Shown piece by piece: positions 52,524 through 61,519 of a stretch of 64,000 nt of DNA (positions are counted from its first letter, which is position 1; each line of letters opens with the position of its first letter). The position numbers were made by a program, and so were the translations under genes. Origin of the DNA: an uncultured Blastocatellia bacterium. GTDB lineage: Bacteria > Acidobacteriota > Blastocatellia > Pyrinomonadales > Pyrinomonadaceae. Below the pieces are notes generated by a model, which worked only from the letters and a program-made list of their open reading frames with translations, was not told the DNA's origin and did not search any database. Location of the stretch: positions 121,821 through 185,820 of the forward strand of contig CAMLLD010000002.1 of the NCBI GenBank assembly GCA_946480785.1, written 5' to 3'.

Positions 52524-53933
52524 ATGAGCGAAGATCCCAACAGGATTGACGACGAAGAAGTCGATCGGCTTTTGGAGTCACAGCGACGCGAGCGCATCGT
52601 GCGTCAGCGAAACATCGTGCTGATCGTCGCGGGTGTCGCGTTGGTCGCCCTCGTGCTCGCGGTCTTGATCGTGTGGCGCGTGCGCAGCTCGAAAACAGAA
52701 GCCGAAGCGGAAGTAGAACCGACCGTCAGCGTCAAAGTCGCGAAGGCCGAGAAAGGAACGATCGCGGCGCCGATCACGGCCGTGGGTACGATCTGGCCGC
52801 GCGAAAAAGCCGATGTCAGCGCGAAAGTCAGTGCGCAGATCAGGTCGATGGCGCTGTTGAAAAATAAAGTCGTGCACGCCGGGCAGATCATCGCGGTGCT
52901 CGAATCGCGCGATCTTCAAGCACAGCGCGCGGAAGCGGTCGCAGCTTTGAACCAGGCGCGCGCGAACGAACGCAGCGTCGTCACCGGCACGATTCCGAAA
53001 ACCAACGCCGAAGATCAAAAAGCACTCAACGATGCGCGCGCGAAGGTCAACAACGCGCGCGCGCTCTACGAACGCCGTCGCACGTTGTACGAAAAAGGCG
53101 GCATCTCGAAAAAAGATCTCGAAGCCGCGCAACTCGATCTGACGACCGCTGAAGACGAGCTTCGACTTCAGGAACAGACCATCGCCCTGCGCTCGCGTTC
53201 GTTGAATCCGAACGATCGCGCAGTCGCTTCGGCGCAGACGGCGCAGGCACAGCAACACGTCGCCACGCTCGATGCGCAACTGAGTTACGCCACGATTCGT
53301 TCGCCCATCACGGGCATCGTCACGGATCAGTATCAATATGAAGGCGAGTTCGCCTCCGCGGGCGGAAAGCTCGTCACCATCGCCGACACGAGCACCGTGA
53401 TCGTCAAAGCGCCGTTTTCCGATACGGCGGTGGCCCAACTCAAGACCGGCGACACTGCGACTGTCGTGCCCACCGACACGTCAGCCGAAGAGATGCACGG
53501 GCAGGTCACGTTGTTGAGCCGCTCGAGCGATCCGACGAACCGCACGGTTGAAGTTTGGGTGACGCTGGGAAACAGCGACGGCAAGCTGCGCGCGAACGGC
53601 GCCGCGCAAGTCACGATTGCGGCCAACTCGAAGAACGACGCGATCGTCGTGCCCACGTCGGCCGTCACGCTCGAAACGAGTAATGCAAACAAAGGGACGG
53701 TGATGGTTGTCGACGATCAGAACCTCGCCCACGAAACAGAGGTCACGATCGGCATTCGCACGCCCGACAAAGTCGAGATCGTCGAAGGACTGAAAGGCGG
53801 CGAAACCGTCGTGATCGAGGGCAACTATGCTTTGCCCGACGGCACAAAGGTGAAGCCCGAGACTGAAACGGAAAAGACGGACGAGAAAGAGCCAGGTGAC
53901 GAAGACAAAAAGCCGGATGAGAAAGAACCATGA
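52524..53933 (+). CDS. RND efflux periplasmic adaptor (membrane fusion protein)
   Basis: The 469-residue protein has one N-terminal transmembrane segment (about 30-50), a lipoyl-like part (TIAAPITAVGTIWPREKADVSAKV), a helical hairpin (about 140-235), the closing lipoyl half (LSYATIRSPITGIVTDQYQYEGE) and beta-barrel and membrane-proximal domains. The tail is a highly charged Glu/Lys/Asp run (about 445-469). It links the RND transporter to the TolC-type duct. It overlaps the RND gene by ATGA. Confidence 0.92.
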   Translation: MSEDPNRIDDEEVDRLLESQRRERIVRQRNIVLIVAGVALVALVLAVLIVWRVRSSKTEAEAEVEPTVSVKVAKAEKGTIAAPITAVGTIWPREKADVSAKVSAQIRSMALLKNKVVHAGQIIAVLESRDLQAQRAEAVAALNQARANERSVVTGTIPKTNAEDQKALNDARAKVNNARALYERRRTLYEKGGISKKDLEAAQLDLTTAEDELRLQEQTIALRSRSLNPNDRAVASAQTAQAQQHVATLDAQLSYATIRSPITGIVTDQYQYEGEFASAGGKLVTIADTSTVIVKAPFSDTAVAQLKTGDTATVVPTDTSAEEMHGQVTLLSRSSDPTNRTVEVWVTLGNSDGKLRANGAAQVTIAANSKNDAIVVPTSAVTLETSNANKGTVMVVDDQNLAHETEVTIGIRTPDKVEIVEGLKGGETVVIEGNYALPDGTKVKPETETEKTDEKEPGDEDKKPDEKEP

Positions 53934-56900
53934 CACTCGCCCGGACAGTTTCACGCCAGTCTCGCGCGATCGTGGTGATCGTGGCGCTGCTGTGCGCGGC
54001 GGGCATCTACGCGGCCACGCAACTGCCCATCGCCGTCTTTCCCGAGACTGACTTTCCCCGCATCGTCATCATCGTCGACAACGGCGAAGCACCCGCTTCA
54101 CAAACGCTCGTCTCCGTCACGCGCCCGATCGAAGAAGCGATGAACGGCATTCCCGGCATCGTACGCGTGCGATCAAAAACCGCGCGCGGCTCCGTCGAGA
54201 TCAGTCTCTTTTTCAACTGGGGCGGCAACATCAATCAGGAACTCAGCCTGGTCCAGGCGCGCATGTCTCAACTGCTGACTTCGCTGCCGCCAACCGCTGA
54301 GATACGCAACGTCGAGCGCCTCACGTTCGCCGTGTTTCCCGTCGTCGGTTACAGCGTCACTTCCGACAAACGCGATCAGGCGACGCTCACCGATCTCGCG
54401 AACTACGTCATCCGGCCGCAACTCGCGCGCCTGCCGGGCGTCGCGATCGTCGGCGTCGCGGGGGGAAAGACGCGCGAGTTTCACGTCACGATCGATCCCG
54501 AGAAGCTGACGGCCCACAACGTCTCCGCCACGCAAGTCGCGGAAGCGATCAAGAATTCAAACATCATCGTCTCGCCCGGTCTGATCGAAGAAAACCATCA
54601 ACTCGAGCTTGCGTTGATTAGCGGCCAGGCGCGCCGGCCGGACGAGATCAACGGCATCGTCGTTGCGACGGTGAACAACGCGCCGGTGTTGGTGTCGGAT
54701 GTGGCGACGGTTTCTGCCGGTGTCGAGCCGCAGTACACGATCGTCACCGCCGACGGCCATCCGGCCGCACTCGTGAACATCAACCGCCAACCTGACGCGA
54801 ACACAGTGAAGGTCGTCGACGAAGTGAAAGCCGCACTCACTGCGATGAAGGGGCAGATTCCGAAAGACGTGCGCGTCGCGGCTTATTACGATCAGTCGTT
54901 ACTCGTGCGCGACTCGATCAACTCGGTGCGCGACTCGATCCTCATCGGGCTGCTGCTGTCGGTCGTCATCCTTTACGTCTTTCTGCGCAACTGGGGCACG
55001 ACGCTCGTCGCGATCCTCGTGATTCCCGTCACGATCCTCGTCACGTTTCTCGCGATGTATCTCGCGCGGCTCAGCTTCGATCTGATGACGCTCGGAGGCG
55101 TCGCCGCCGCGATCGGTCTCGTGATCGACGACGCGATCGTCGTCGTTGAAAACATCTACACGCACATGTCGCGCGGGCAGTCGCGGCGCGAAGCGGTGCA
55201 GAGCGCGGTCTCCGAAATCACGGTGCCGATCATCGGCTCGACGATCACGCCTGTCGTTGTGTTTCTGCCGCTGACGTTGTTAACGGGCGTGACCGGAGTT
55301 TTCTTTCGCTCGCTCGCGTTGACGATGGCCGTCGCGCTGCTGACGTCGCTCGTGCTCGCGCTCGCGTTCACCCCTGTGCTCGCGGAACGGTTTGTGAGAG
55401 CGAAGCCGGGTGAGGCTCCCGCGGACGACAACGAAGAAGCGCCGCACGGCCGGTTTCTCGGCGCGATCATTCGGCGTTACGAAGCGGTGCTCGGCGTCGT
55501 ACTCGACCGGCGCTGGATCGTCGTGCTCACGATCGTTGTCGTGCTTGTCGGTTCGTTCCTGCTTTATCGTGCGCTCGGTTCCGAGTTTCTGCCGGAGTTC
55601 GACGAGAGTGCTTTCATCCTCGACTATCTCGCGCCGCCCGGATCTTCTCTCGAAGAAACTGATCGCATGTTGAAGCATGTCGAAGAGTTGCTGCGAGACA
55701 CGCCCGAAGTCGAGAGTTACTCGCGACGCACCGGACTCGAAATGGGTCTCTTCGTCACTGAGCCGAACACCGGCGACTTCGCGGTGAAACTGAAGCCAGG
55801 CCACAAGCGCAGCACCGCGGACGTGATCGCCGAACTACGGGGCCAGATTGCCGAATCGGAGCCGTCGCTGGACACGGAGTTTGTCGGCATCGTGCCGGAC
55901 GTGATCGGCGATCTGCAAGGCAATCCCGAACCGATCGAAGTGAAGCTTTTCAGCGAAGACGGGGCGGCGTTGCAAACAGCGGCTGATGAAGTCGAGACGG
56001 CGATCAAGAAAGTTCCGGGCGTCGTCGATACGTTGAACGGCGTCGTCATCAGTGGACCAGCGGTTACGTTCCGGATCGATCCTTTGCGTGCGGCGCAATT
56101 CGGCGTGACTGCGAACGACGTTGCGTCAACGATCACCACCGCGATGACGGGCGATGCGAGCTCTTCGATCCTGCAACAGGACCGCTTGATCAAAGTGCGC
56201 GTGATTTTTCCGGCGAGCGTGCGCAGTTCGCTCGACAACGTGAAAGCGCTGCAAGTGCGATCTTCGTCGGGACAAATGTTCCGGCTCGATCAAGTAGCCG
56301 ATATCGAAGTCGATAAAGGCCAGGCGGAGATCGAGCGCGAGAACCTGCGGCAGATGGTCGCCGTGACCGGGCGTCTCGAAGGCAGCGATCTCGGCACGGC
56401 GATCGGCCAGATCCGGGCGCAACTCGCGAAGGACGTAAACCTGCCCGCGGGCATGACGGTGGAGTTTGGCGGCCTCTATGAAGAACAGCAGTCGAGCTTT
56501 CGCGAGTTGATAACGGCCCTCGTGCTCGCGGTGATGCTGGTGTTCATCACGTTGCTGATCGAGTTTCGTTCGTTTGCTCATCCGATCGCGATCGTCACCG
56601 GCGCGGTGCTCGCGCTCAGCGGCGTGTTGCTCGCTCTGTTCATCACCGGTTCGACGCTGAACGTCGTTTCGCTAATGGGCATGATCATGATCGTCGGCAT
56701 CGTCGCGAAGAACGGCATTCTGATGCTCGATGCGGTTGAAGAACATCTCGCCGCGGGTGATACGTTGCGTCAGGCGTTGCTGCGCTCGGGGCGGCGGCGT
56801 TTCCGCCCGGTGCTCATGACCTCGCTGGCCGCGATGCTCGGCATGTTGCCTTTGGCCCTCGCCATCGGCGCCGGTTCAGAACTCCTGCAGCCGCTCGCGA

Positions 56901-57007
56901 TCGCCGTGATCGGCGGATTGACAATGGCGCTGGCATTGTCGTTAATCGTCACGCCTACCGTCTACGCGATGTTTGCCCAATCGAAAGGAGCAACAAATGA
57001 TCATTAA
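53930..57007 (+). CDS. RND efflux transporter permease subunit
   Basis: The 1025-residue protein shows the RND layout: a first helix (about 13-32), a periplasmic loop with AVFPETDFPRIVI, helices 2-6 around residues 330-480 with GLVIDDAIVVVENIYTHM in helix 4, a second large loop, and final helices about 860-1015 with the MIMIVGIVAKNGILMLDAVEE motif. The helix-4 acidic pair matches proton-relay residues. It is closer to the HAE1/multidrug-type patterns than to metal-specific CzcA, but the substrate is not clear. Its last 11 bases overlap the following beta-propeller gene. Confidence 0.92.
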   Translation: MTLARTVSRQSRAIVVIVALLCAAGIYAATQLPIAVFPETDFPRIVIIVDNGEAPASQTLVSVTRPIEEAMNGIPGIVRVRSKTARGSVEISLFFNWGGNINQELSLVQARMSQLLTSLPPTAEIRNVERLTFAVFPVVGYSVTSDKRDQATLTDLANYVIRPQLARLPGVAIVGVAGGKTREFHVTIDPEKLTAHNVSATQVAEAIKNSNIIVSPGLIEENHQLELALISGQARRPDEINGIVVATVNNAPVLVSDVATVSAGVEPQYTIVTADGHPAALVNINRQPDANTVKVVDEVKAALTAMKGQIPKDVRVAAYYDQSLLVRDSINSVRDSILIGLLLSVVILYVFLRNWGTTLVAILVIPVTILVTFLAMYLARLSFDLMTLGGVAAAIGLVIDDAIVVVENIYTHMSRGQSRREAVQSAVSEITVPIIGSTITPVVVFLPLTLLTGVTGVFFRSLALTMAVALLTSLVLALAFTPVLAERFVRAKPGEAPADDNEEAPHGRFLGAIIRRYEAVLGVVLDRRWIVVLTIVVVLVGSFLLYRALGSEFLPEFDESAFILDYLAPPGSSLEETDRMLKHVEELLRDTPEVESYSRRTGLEMGLFVTEPNTGDFAVKLKPGHKRSTADVIAELRGQIAESEPSLDTEFVGIVPDVIGDLQGNPEPIEVKLFSEDGAALQTAADEVETAIKKVPGVVDTLNGVVISGPAVTFRIDPLRAAQFGVTANDVASTITTAMTGDASSSILQQDRLIKVRVIFPASVRSSLDNVKALQVRSSSGQMFRLDQVADIEVDKGQAEIERENLRQMVAVTGRLEGSDLGTAIGQIRAQLAKDVNLPAGMTVEFGGLYEEQQSSFRELITALVLAVMLVFITLLIEFRSFAHPIAIVTGAVLALSGVLLALFITGSTLNVVSLMGMIMIVGIVAKNGILMLDAVEEHLAAGDTLRQALLRSGRRRFRPVLMTSLAAMLGMLPLALAIGAGSELLQPLAIAVIGGLTMALALSLIVTPTVYAMFAQSKGATNDH

Positions 57008-58007
57008 AACTGCCCTAATCGCTGCATCGTTTTTCCTCGCGTTGTTTCAGAGTGGTAGCGGATACAAGCTCGAGACGCGTTATCCCGTGCCGGGAAATGG
57101 CGGGTTCGACTACGTCACGATCGATAGCGCCGCGCGACGCCTTTACTTGTCGCACGGCACGCAGGTCGACGTGATCGATCCTGACACCGGCAAGTTGATC
57201 GGGACGATCGCCGATACGCCCGGAGTTCACGGTGTGGCGATCGCTTCCGAGTTCAAACACGGCTTCACCAGCAACGGCCGCGAGAACAAAGTCTCGATGT
57301 TCGATCCCACCACGTTGCAGCTCATCAACAAGATCGACGTCGGTAAAGGACCGGACGGTATTTATTACGACCCCGCGACGAAGCGCGTGTTCACTAACAA
57401 TCACGGCACGCACGACATCACCGCGATTGACGCGAAGAGCGGACAAGTCGTCGGCACGGTGAAGATTGAAGGCGATGGTGAATCGGCCGTCGTTGCTGAT
57501 GGCGTTGTGTATGTGAACCTCGAAGACACGAATGAGGTCGCGGTCTTCGATCCGAAGACGTTGGAAGTGAAGAAGCGTTTTCCGATTGGCGTGGCGAAGA
57601 CGCCGACGGGTTTGGCTTACGATGCGCAGACGAAGCGATTATTCATCGGCTGTCGCAACGAGCCGAAGATGGTTGTGATGGATGCGACGTCGGGGAAAGT
57701 GATCGGGAGTTTTGCGATTGGTCGTGGCGTGGATTTCGCGGCGTTCGATCCGCAGGCGAAGCTGGTTTTCTTCTCGTGTGGCGAGGGCGTGCTTAGTGTC
57801 TTTCACGAGAAGTCGGCGGATGATTACGAAGATGATGGGCCGGTGAAGACGCAGGCGGGCGCGCGGACGATGGCTTTCGATCCGAAGACGAAAAAGATTT
57901 TTCTGAGTACGGCTGAGATTATTGAAGGTCCGCCGGCGACGCCCGGTGGCCGGCCGCAACGCAGCATCAAGCCGGATTCGTTCGTGGTGCTGGTCGTGGG
58001 TAAGTAA
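56997..58007 (+). CDS. Exported YncE-like beta-propeller protein
   Basis: From the ATG at 56997 (AAAGGAG seven bases upstream) the 336-residue protein has a leader and then seven-bladed YVTN-type repeats (YVTIDSAARRLYLSHGTQVDVID, IYYDPATKRVFTNNHGTHDITAID, LAYDAQTKRLFIGCRNEP). Its start overlaps the RND gene, so it is part of the pump operon. Such propellers may bind a metal or partner protein. A related propeller forms the front of the phosphoesterase encoded at 48-50.4 kb. Confidence 0.88.
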   Translation: MIIKTALIAASFFLALFQSGSGYKLETRYPVPGNGGFDYVTIDSAARRLYLSHGTQVDVIDPDTGKLIGTIADTPGVHGVAIASEFKHGFTSNGRENKVSMFDPTTLQLINKIDVGKGPDGIYYDPATKRVFTNNHGTHDITAIDAKSGQVVGTVKIEGDGESAVVADGVVYVNLEDTNEVAVFDPKTLEVKKRFPIGVAKTPTGLAYDAQTKRLFIGCRNEPKMVVMDATSGKVIGSFAIGRGVDFAAFDPQAKLVFFSCGEGVLSVFHEKSADDYEDDGPVKTQAGARTMAFDPKTKKIFLSTAEIIEGPPATPGGRPQRSIKPDSFVVLVVGK

Positions 58008-58036
58008 CGGGCTCGTAAGACAAAGGTGAAATCAAC

Positions 58037-58897
58037 ATGCGAAGAAACAGACGCTCGCAGTGCCCCTTCGGCATGGTCCTCTTTTTTATGGTTCTTGGCG
58101 CGGTGGTTTCGGTAAGTGCGCAAACGTCGCCCGCGCCGGCGCCTTCACCGTCACCGTCATCACTCGAACACGAGTTCTTCAAAAACATCTGGCGCGATCA
58201 GAAAGCGATCTGGACCGCCCCGTTTCATCTCGAGCGCCGTGATGCGAAGTGGGTAGTCCCGTCGGGCATCGGATTGATGGCGCTGTTCACGACGGATCGG
58301 ATCACCGGCGACGAGATCGGTGAAGCTGAGCGCCAGGTCGCGTGGAGCCGGCATATCAGCAATCTCGGTTCGGTTTATGGTTTGAGCGCGGCGGCGGGTG
58401 GCTTCTATTTGCTCGGCCGCGCGAAGAAGAACGATCGGGCGCGAGAGACGGGATTGTTGAGTGCAGAGGCGATAATCGACAGCGTCATTGTTGAGGGTGT
58501 TTTGAAGGGCGTCACGCAACGCGCGCGGCCGCTGGATGGGCGTGAACGCAGTGAGTTCTTTGACGGCGGCAGCTCGTTTCCTTCGGGACACAGCACGCAG
58601 ACGTGGGCCGTCGCGACTGTCATCGCGCACGAATACAAAGACCGTCCCACGGTGCAGATCGCTGCGTATGGAATTGCGAGCGCGGTGAGCGTCGCGCGGT
58701 TTACGGGACACAAGCATTACCTGTCGGACGTCGTTGTCGGAAGTGCGCTGGGTTGGGGGATTGGCCGTTATGTTTACGGCGCTCATCATCGGGATTCCTT
58801 AGACGGCGCAGTCACTAAATCCGCCTGGCCCACGATCATGCCCGAATACAACCGCGCCGCGCGCCAGTACGGCGTCGCGCTGACGTGGAACTTCTGA
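58037..58897 (+). CDS. PAP2-family phosphatase
   Basis: The 286-residue protein has a leader, a Pro/Ser-rich stretch, then the PAP2 motifs KGVTQRARP near 162, SSFPSGHS near 183 and SVARFTGHKHYLSDVVVGS near 225, with the catalytic histidines. It removes phosphate from lipid or similar substrates outside the membrane. It follows the propeller gene after 29 bases and may be the last gene of the efflux operon. A long repeat island follows. Confidence 0.9.
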   Translation: MRRNRRSQCPFGMVLFFMVLGAVVSVSAQTSPAPAPSPSPSSLEHEFFKNIWRDQKAIWTAPFHLERRDAKWVVPSGIGLMALFTTDRITGDEIGEAERQVAWSRHISNLGSVYGLSAAAGGFYLLGRAKKNDRARETGLLSAEAIIDSVIVEGVLKGVTQRARPLDGRERSEFFDGGSSFPSGHSTQTWAVATVIAHEYKDRPTVQIAAYGIASAVSVARFTGHKHYLSDVVVGSALGWGIGRYVYGAHHRDSLDGAVTKSAWPTIMPEYNRAARQYGVALTWNF

Positions 58898-58939
58898 GTT
58901 CTTGCGGCCGCAGCCCCGGCGCTGCCATGCAACTCCGGA

Positions 58940-59160
58940 GTCGTGAGCGCCGAACGCGCGACCCTGAAGTGGAACGTCGAGTTCGTAGCGCCGGAGGCGC
59001 GGCCCTGAAGTGGAACGTCGAGTTCGTAGCGCCGGAGGCGCGGCCCTGACGTGGAACGTCGAGTTCGTAGCGCCGGAGGCGCGGCCCTGACGTGGAACGT
59101 CGAGTTCGTAGCGCCGAAGGCGCGGCCCTGACGTGGAACGTCGAGTTCGTAGCGCCGAGG
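58940..59160. repeat. 41-bp tandem repeat, five units plus a partial one
   Basis: Units start at 58940, 58981, 59022, 59063 and 59104, with a partial copy at 59145. The unit reads GTTCGTAGCGCCGGAGGCGC followed by GGCCCTGACGTGGAACGTCGA. Units differ at few bases (GAAGT/GACGT, GGAGG/GAAGG). The period is not a multiple of three, so it is not a coding repeat. The last partial unit grades into element C2, whose arm begins with the same AGCGCCGAGG, so the array may have grown from the end of that element. Confidence 0.85.
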
Positions 59161-59375
59161 GCGCGGTCAGAAGGTAGCCAGGGGCAAGCACGAAGTGCGC
59201 AGCCCCTGGATCCATTCCACAGACACGACCAGCCCGGAACGGGCGATAGACACGTGGCACGCCGGGTTCTGTCGGCCCTTCGGGCCTCAATTTTTTTGCC
59301 TGTGATCCAGGGGTTACGCGCGCCGCTTCGCGTCGCGCTCACCCCTGGCTACCTTCTGGCCGCGCCTCCGGCGCT
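59151..59375. repeat. Palindromic repeat element C2
   Basis: The ends AGCGCCGAGGGCGCGGTCAG and the complement at 59345-59375 pair over about 30 bases with a few mismatches; inward GCAGCCCCTGGATC pairs with GATCCAGGGG. The centre has GACCAGCCCGGAACGGGCGA and CGGCCCTTCGGGCC, as in C1. A decayed relative with CAGCCCTGAGAGGGCGATAG lies near 59526. The rest of the gap (58898-59623) holds only degraded repeat sequence; no gene was found. Confidence 0.78.
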
Positions 59376-59623
59376 CCGACTCGCGCTTCTACCGACGACT
59401 GCGGGGCTCAACTAAGCTTCTACTCACGTTTTCGGCCTCAACTAACCTTCCGACATCTTCGGCGCTCAAACTCGCGCTGCTACCCGCGCCTTGCCCGCGG
59501 GCACCTTCGACGCTAATACAACGGCAGCCCTGAGAGGGCGATAGACGCGCGCTGCTCGAGCCTTCGGCCCTCAAACTCGCGCGCTGTGTTGAGGCAGAGC
59601 ATTCTTAACACTATCATGCGCGT

Positions 59624-61018
59624 ATGTTTGAGTCGGTGCGTTTGAGGTTGACGCTGTGGTATGCGGGCGTGCTAGCGCTCTCGCTGATCGCGTTTGCGTT
59701 TGTGATCTACTACGCGGCCGGCAAGATCTTTCACGAGCGCCAGGATGAATCATTGCGCTCTACCGCGCAAACGGTCGTCAGCGCGTACGTCGAAGAATTC
59801 GCTGAGGCCCATTCGCTCACTGCCGCCGGTCAGATCGTTCTTGCGGAAATAACTTTCCCGAACCGCTACGTGCAACTCATCGACAACGTCGGCCAACCGC
59901 TCGCAGCGTCAGCGAATCTCGGTGGCAAGACTATTTCAATCCCTGCATCAACTCTCGCCGAGTCGCGAGCGCGTGGTTTTAGCTACGCGACCGTGAACGG
60001 ATTGCGGATCGCCGTCGTGCCGCTGTCAGCGGATCCAAATTTTGGCTACGCGGCCGTCGCCGAACCGTTGAGCGTCATCGAAGACGGACTCACAGAACTG
60101 CGTCGCGATCTGTTTGCGGGCGTGCCGCTGGTGCTGCTCCTCGCATCAGCCGGCGGCTACTTCCTCGCACGCAAGAGCCTCGCGCCGATCGCGTCGATGA
60201 ACAGTCAGACGCAACGCATCTCCGCCGAGAACCTTTCCGCGCGCCTCGACGTCACGAACACACGCGACGAGTTGGGCCATCTCGCAACTACCATTAACGA
60301 CCTGCTCGCGCGTCTCGAAAGCTCCTTCAAAGCGCAGCAACGTTTCATCGCCGACGCTTCGCACGAACTGCGCACGCCGCTCGCCGTCTTGCGCGGTGAA
60401 ACGGAAGTCGCGCTCGGCAAGACGCGCACTGTCGCAGAGTATCAACAGTCGTTGGCGTTGATTCAGGACGAAGCCGAAAGTCTCTCGCGTATTGTCGAAG
60501 ACCTCTTCATTCTCGCGCGCCAGCCGATCAGCACGCGAGCGGCTTTGCACACAGAACGCATTTCGTTGAACGACGCGGTCAAAGATTGTGCGCGCGCCGC
60601 CCAGGTGCTCGCGATCCGCAAAGGCGTGCGCTTGAAGTTGGAAAACGATCCGCCGCCGCTTGCCTTGAACGGCGATGAAGAACTGATCAAACGGATGATT
60701 CTGAACCTGCTCGACAACGCGGTGAAGTACACGCCCGCCGGCGGTGAAATCTCGCTCGCACTCGCACGCGAGAACGGCAACGCTGAGATCGTCGTGCGCG
60801 ACACGGGCATGGGAATTCCCGAAACGGATCAGTCACGCGTTTTCGATCGTTTCTTTCGCGTGGACAAAGCGCGGGCGCGCGCGATGGGCGGCGCGGGCCT
60901 CGGTCTTTCGATCGCGCAGTGGATTGTGGAAGCTCACGGCGGCGAGATCAGCGTCGCGAGCACGCCGGGCCAGGGCAGCACCTTCACCGTCGTGTTGCCG
61001 GTGAAAGCTTCAGACTAG
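59624..61018 (+). CDS. CusS-like sensor histidine kinase
   Basis: The 464-residue protein has two transmembrane segments (about 10-33 and 163-182) around a 130-residue outer sensing domain, a HAMP domain (about 183-235), HisKA with H248 in ADASHELRTPL, and an HATPase domain with DNAVKYTPAGG, DTGMGIP and GGAGLGLSIAQWI. This is the layout of kinases paired with OmpR-type regulators. The nearest unpaired regulator of that type is the one at 50.4 kb, with the pump operon and repeats in between. Its stop overlaps the facing gene by four bases. Confidence 0.9.
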   Translation: MFESVRLRLTLWYAGVLALSLIAFAFVIYYAAGKIFHERQDESLRSTAQTVVSAYVEEFAEAHSLTAAGQIVLAEITFPNRYVQLIDNVGQPLAASANLGGKTISIPASTLAESRARGFSYATVNGLRIAVVPLSADPNFGYAAVAEPLSVIEDGLTELRRDLFAGVPLVLLLASAGGYFLARKSLAPIASMNSQTQRISAENLSARLDVTNTRDELGHLATTINDLLARLESSFKAQQRFIADASHELRTPLAVLRGETEVALGKTRTVAEYQQSLALIQDEAESLSRIVEDLFILARQPISTRAALHTERISLNDAVKDCARAAQVLAIRKGVRLKLENDPPPLALNGDEELIKRMILNLLDNAVKYTPAGGEISLALARENGNAEIVVRDTGMGIPETDQSRVFDRFFRVDKARARAMGGAGLGLSIAQWIVEAHGGEISVASTPGQGSTFTVVLPVKASD

Positions 61019-61512
61019 TCGACCTCTTTCTCGCCGACCTTCTTGATCGAATAAGAATCCAGAAAGTTTGGATCGCGCCCGTGCGCGACCACGACAAACG
61101 CAACCTGTCCGCGTTGCTCCGGGATCTCCCACGTGAAGCGATAGTTGCCCTGGCTGTTGAGACGCTGCGCGCTCTTTAGATCCGCGACCTCCTGGTAACG
61201 CATACGTGGACCATCAGTGCGCGCGATCGCCGTGACGTAGCGCACGCGATAATCGGCATCGTAGCCGACGAGGAGATGTGAGATGCGAGGGTCCTTGATG
61301 GCCCACACCTCCTGCCGCCTGCGATCTTCTTTCTCCAACTGCCCGATTGCTTTCAGCCGCGCGAGCGCCGCGTCGCGACTCATATCGAGCGCGACGCCCA
61401 TAATCTCCGGCCGCACCTTCGCCTGCGCCACGCCCGCAAGACCGGCGAGCGTGAGCAGCAGACAAAGATTGCAGATCCGCTTGATCTGTTTTGTCCGTGT
61501 TATCCGTGTCAT
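61015..61512 (-). CDS. Small exported protein, unknown function
   Basis: I do not recognise this 165-residue protein. It has a leader (about 13-31, ending GVAQA), then a region starting IMGVALDMSRDAALARLKAIGQ, as in proteins that bind through SmpA/BamE-like or similar small alpha/beta domains, and a beta-rich end (YRFTWEIPEQRGQVAFVVVAHG). The first 13 codons (MTRITRTKQIKRI) come from a 9-nt tandem repeat. It starts eight bases after the stop of the FN3 protein gene, so they are probably co-transcribed. Confidence 0.7.
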   Translation of the reverse strand: MTRITRTKQIKRICNLCLLLTLAGLAGVAQAKVRPEIMGVALDMSRDAALARLKAIGQLEKEDRRRQEVWAIKDPRISHLLVGYDADYRVRYVTAIARTDGPRMRYQEVADLKSAQRLNSQGNYRFTWEIPEQRGQVAFVVVAHGRDPNFLDSYSIKKVGEKEVD

Positions 61513-61515
61513 CCG
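61474..61515 (-). repeat. 9-nt tandem repeat at gene start
   Basis: On the minus strand the sequence reads CGGATGACA, CGGATAACA, CGGACAAAA, CAGATCAAG, CGGATC: about four and a half units of nine bases. It contains the ATG of the small exported protein and encodes its basic N-terminus. Confidence 0.75.
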
Positions 61516-61519
61516 TGGC

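Noticed and set aside
58940..59160. Possible CRISPR array
   Set aside because: The repeats are directly joined with no unique spacers, and no cas gene is present in the window.
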